NCBI RefSeq assembly: GCF_000018685.1
Contig: NC_010001.1
Coordinates: 2,806,001 to 2,870,000, forward strand
Source: Lachnoclostridium phytofermentans ISDg
Lineage (GTDB): Bacteria; Bacillota; Clostridia; Lachnospirales; Lachnospiraceae
Length of the DNA stretch: 64,000 nucleotides
Reading direction: 5' to 3'
The notes below the pieces were generated by a model that was not told the origin of the DNA, ran no database searches, and saw nothing but the letters and a program-made list of their open reading frames with translations. Each line of letters starts with the position of its first letter. The stretch's first letter is position 1. Positions 63,332 through 64,000 of this stretch are shown here, piece after piece. Position numbers and translations under genes: made by a program.

Positions 63332-64000
63332 TTATTTATTACTGTTAGATCTTTGTCGCTTTAGCTTCTCTTCAACCTCCCGAATCACTCGAAGGCGATC
63401 TTCTTCCTTATTCACAATGTCCGTATGATCAGTATCAATGATTAGAATATCACTTGCATTATAGTAGTTTTGAACCCAATCATCATAACCTTCCCAGAGA
63501 AAACGATAATAGTCCATCAAACTGTTATCAATCTCAAATTCTCTACCACGAAGTTGTATTCGCTTTATTACCGTTTCAAAACTCCCCTTCAAATAAATCA
63601 TAAGATCAGGAGATTTTTTTGGTAATCCCTTTAATTCCTCCATCATGTTATGAAGTAGCTTTTCATAAATCTCCATCTCTAAATCTGAGATTCGACCAAG
63701 TTCCATATTTTTCTTTGCGAAATACCAATCTTCATAAATGCTTCGATCAAGTATATTGTTTTGATTTGTAAACGCTTGCTTAATTGAGCGAAACCTCGTA
63801 TCCAAAAACCACAACTGGAGTAAAAAAGGATACCGCTTTTTTTGTATCTCTTCTTCGCTTGATGTATAAAATAATGGTAATATTTTATTACCTTCCACGC
63901 TCTCATAAAAAACTTCTGTTTGAAAATGCTCTCCTAACATTGTTGCATAACTTGTCTTCCCTAAACCAATCATTCCGCCAACTACAATCACCACTGTTCT
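63332..64000 (-). CDS. Deoxynucleoside kinase, 5' end at or beyond the window edge
   Basis: At least 222 codons; the frame is open to the edge. A GTG at 63994 could be the start, but no ribosome site is visible because the sequence ends. P-loop VVGGMIGLGKTSYATMLGEH, the DRS motif NNILDRSIYEDWYFAKK, and the LID-type RIQLRGREFEIDN identify the dGK/dCK/dAK family, which phosphorylates deoxynucleosides for salvage. The tail is charged (EEKLKRQRSNSNK). No partner gene is visible. Confidence 0.9.
   Translation of the reverse strand, partial: RTVVIVVGGMIGLGKTSYATMLGEHFQTEVFYESVEGNKILPLFYTSSEEEIQKKRYPFLLQLWFLDTRFRSIKQAFTNQNNILDRSIYEDWYFAKKNMELGRISDLEMEIYEKLLHNMMEELKGLPKKSPDLMIYLKGSFETVIKRIQLRGREFEIDNSLMDYYRFLWEGYDDWVQNYYNASDILIIDTDHTDIVNKEEDRLRVIREVEEKLKRQRSNSNK

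Noticed and set aside
1..64000. tRNA, rRNA or known riboswitch genes
   Set aside because: I looked in all larger spacers and saw no cloverleaf with CCA-type end, rRNA motif or recognisable riboswitch core; a covariance search could still find a divergent one.

Overview
The window looks like chromosome of a low-GC, endospore-forming, polysaccharide-degrading Firmicute, most probably a Lachnospiraceae member of the Lachnoclostridium (Clostridium) phytofermentans type. The reasons are the AT-rich sequence, strong AGGAGG-type ribosome binding sites, sporulation genes (a SpoIID-domain protein, spoIIP, gpr, sigK), Gram-positive gene orders (rpsT-gpr-spoIIP-lepA-hemW-hrcA-grpE-dnaK-dnaJ-prmA-rsmE-mtaB and ireB-ruvX-DUF1292-rnj-trmR-trhP) and secreted mannan- and alpha-glucan-degrading enzymes. 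The species name is inference from recall; no search was run. Most genes lie on the minus strand.

Layout. 1-3082: mannan-type locus, transcribed leftwards, with a GH26 mannanase lipoprotein, a YesL/DUF624 membrane protein and the start of a large secreted protein. 3083-6771: accessory stretch with an orphan ORF that appears frameshifted, a small odd fragment, a LacI-type regulator and an ECF-type vitamin transporter subunit behind a promoter with a perfect dyad. 6772-12693: queA, a 15-bp minisatellite, a SpoIID/SPOR protein, a membrane protein, an ANT(6)-like nucleotidyltransferase, lepB and a 49-residue membrane peptide. 12734-15262: pyrK-pyrD-pyrE. 15316-18149: DUF3793 protein, M23 peptidase and a divergent sigK that lacks a pro-sequence. 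18360-25266: tRNA hydroxylation and methylation (trhP, trmR), an MltG-like fragment, RNase J, Fur, DUF1292, RuvX and IreB. 25394-30741: mtaB, an HPr-like protein without the catalytic histidine, thiI with a cysteine desulfurase, and rsmE. 30995-38986: mdxE-F-G, a DUF1189 protein and a cell-wall pullulanase form an alpha-glucan operon. Its promoter-proximal ORF is only the DNA-binding part of a LacI regulator. 39275-52162: the heat-shock operon (CIRCE-hrcA-grpE-dnaK-dnaJ-prmA), hemW, lepA, spoIIP and gpr, with divergent rpsT. 52738-64000: accessory region with a GntR/ABC exporter cassette, an oxidoreductase, BlaI with a decayed BlaR1-type sensor, a double-HD protein, a complete ISL3-family insertion sequence and a deoxynucleoside kinase cut by the right edge.

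Working together: pullulanase cuts alpha-1,6 links in pullulan, starch or glycogen at the cell surface and MdxEFG imports the maltodextrins. ThiI and the cysteine desulfurase form a sulfur relay. TrhP and TrmR act successively on tRNA wobble uridine. HrcA and CIRCE control the chaperones.

Notable beyond the genes: five copies of an intergenic palindromic repeat of about 40 bp, a 106-bp element able to fold into a long nested hairpin, several minisatellites, a solitary ISL3-type end beside the truncated LacI gene, and a hairpin that can mask the transposase ribosome binding site.
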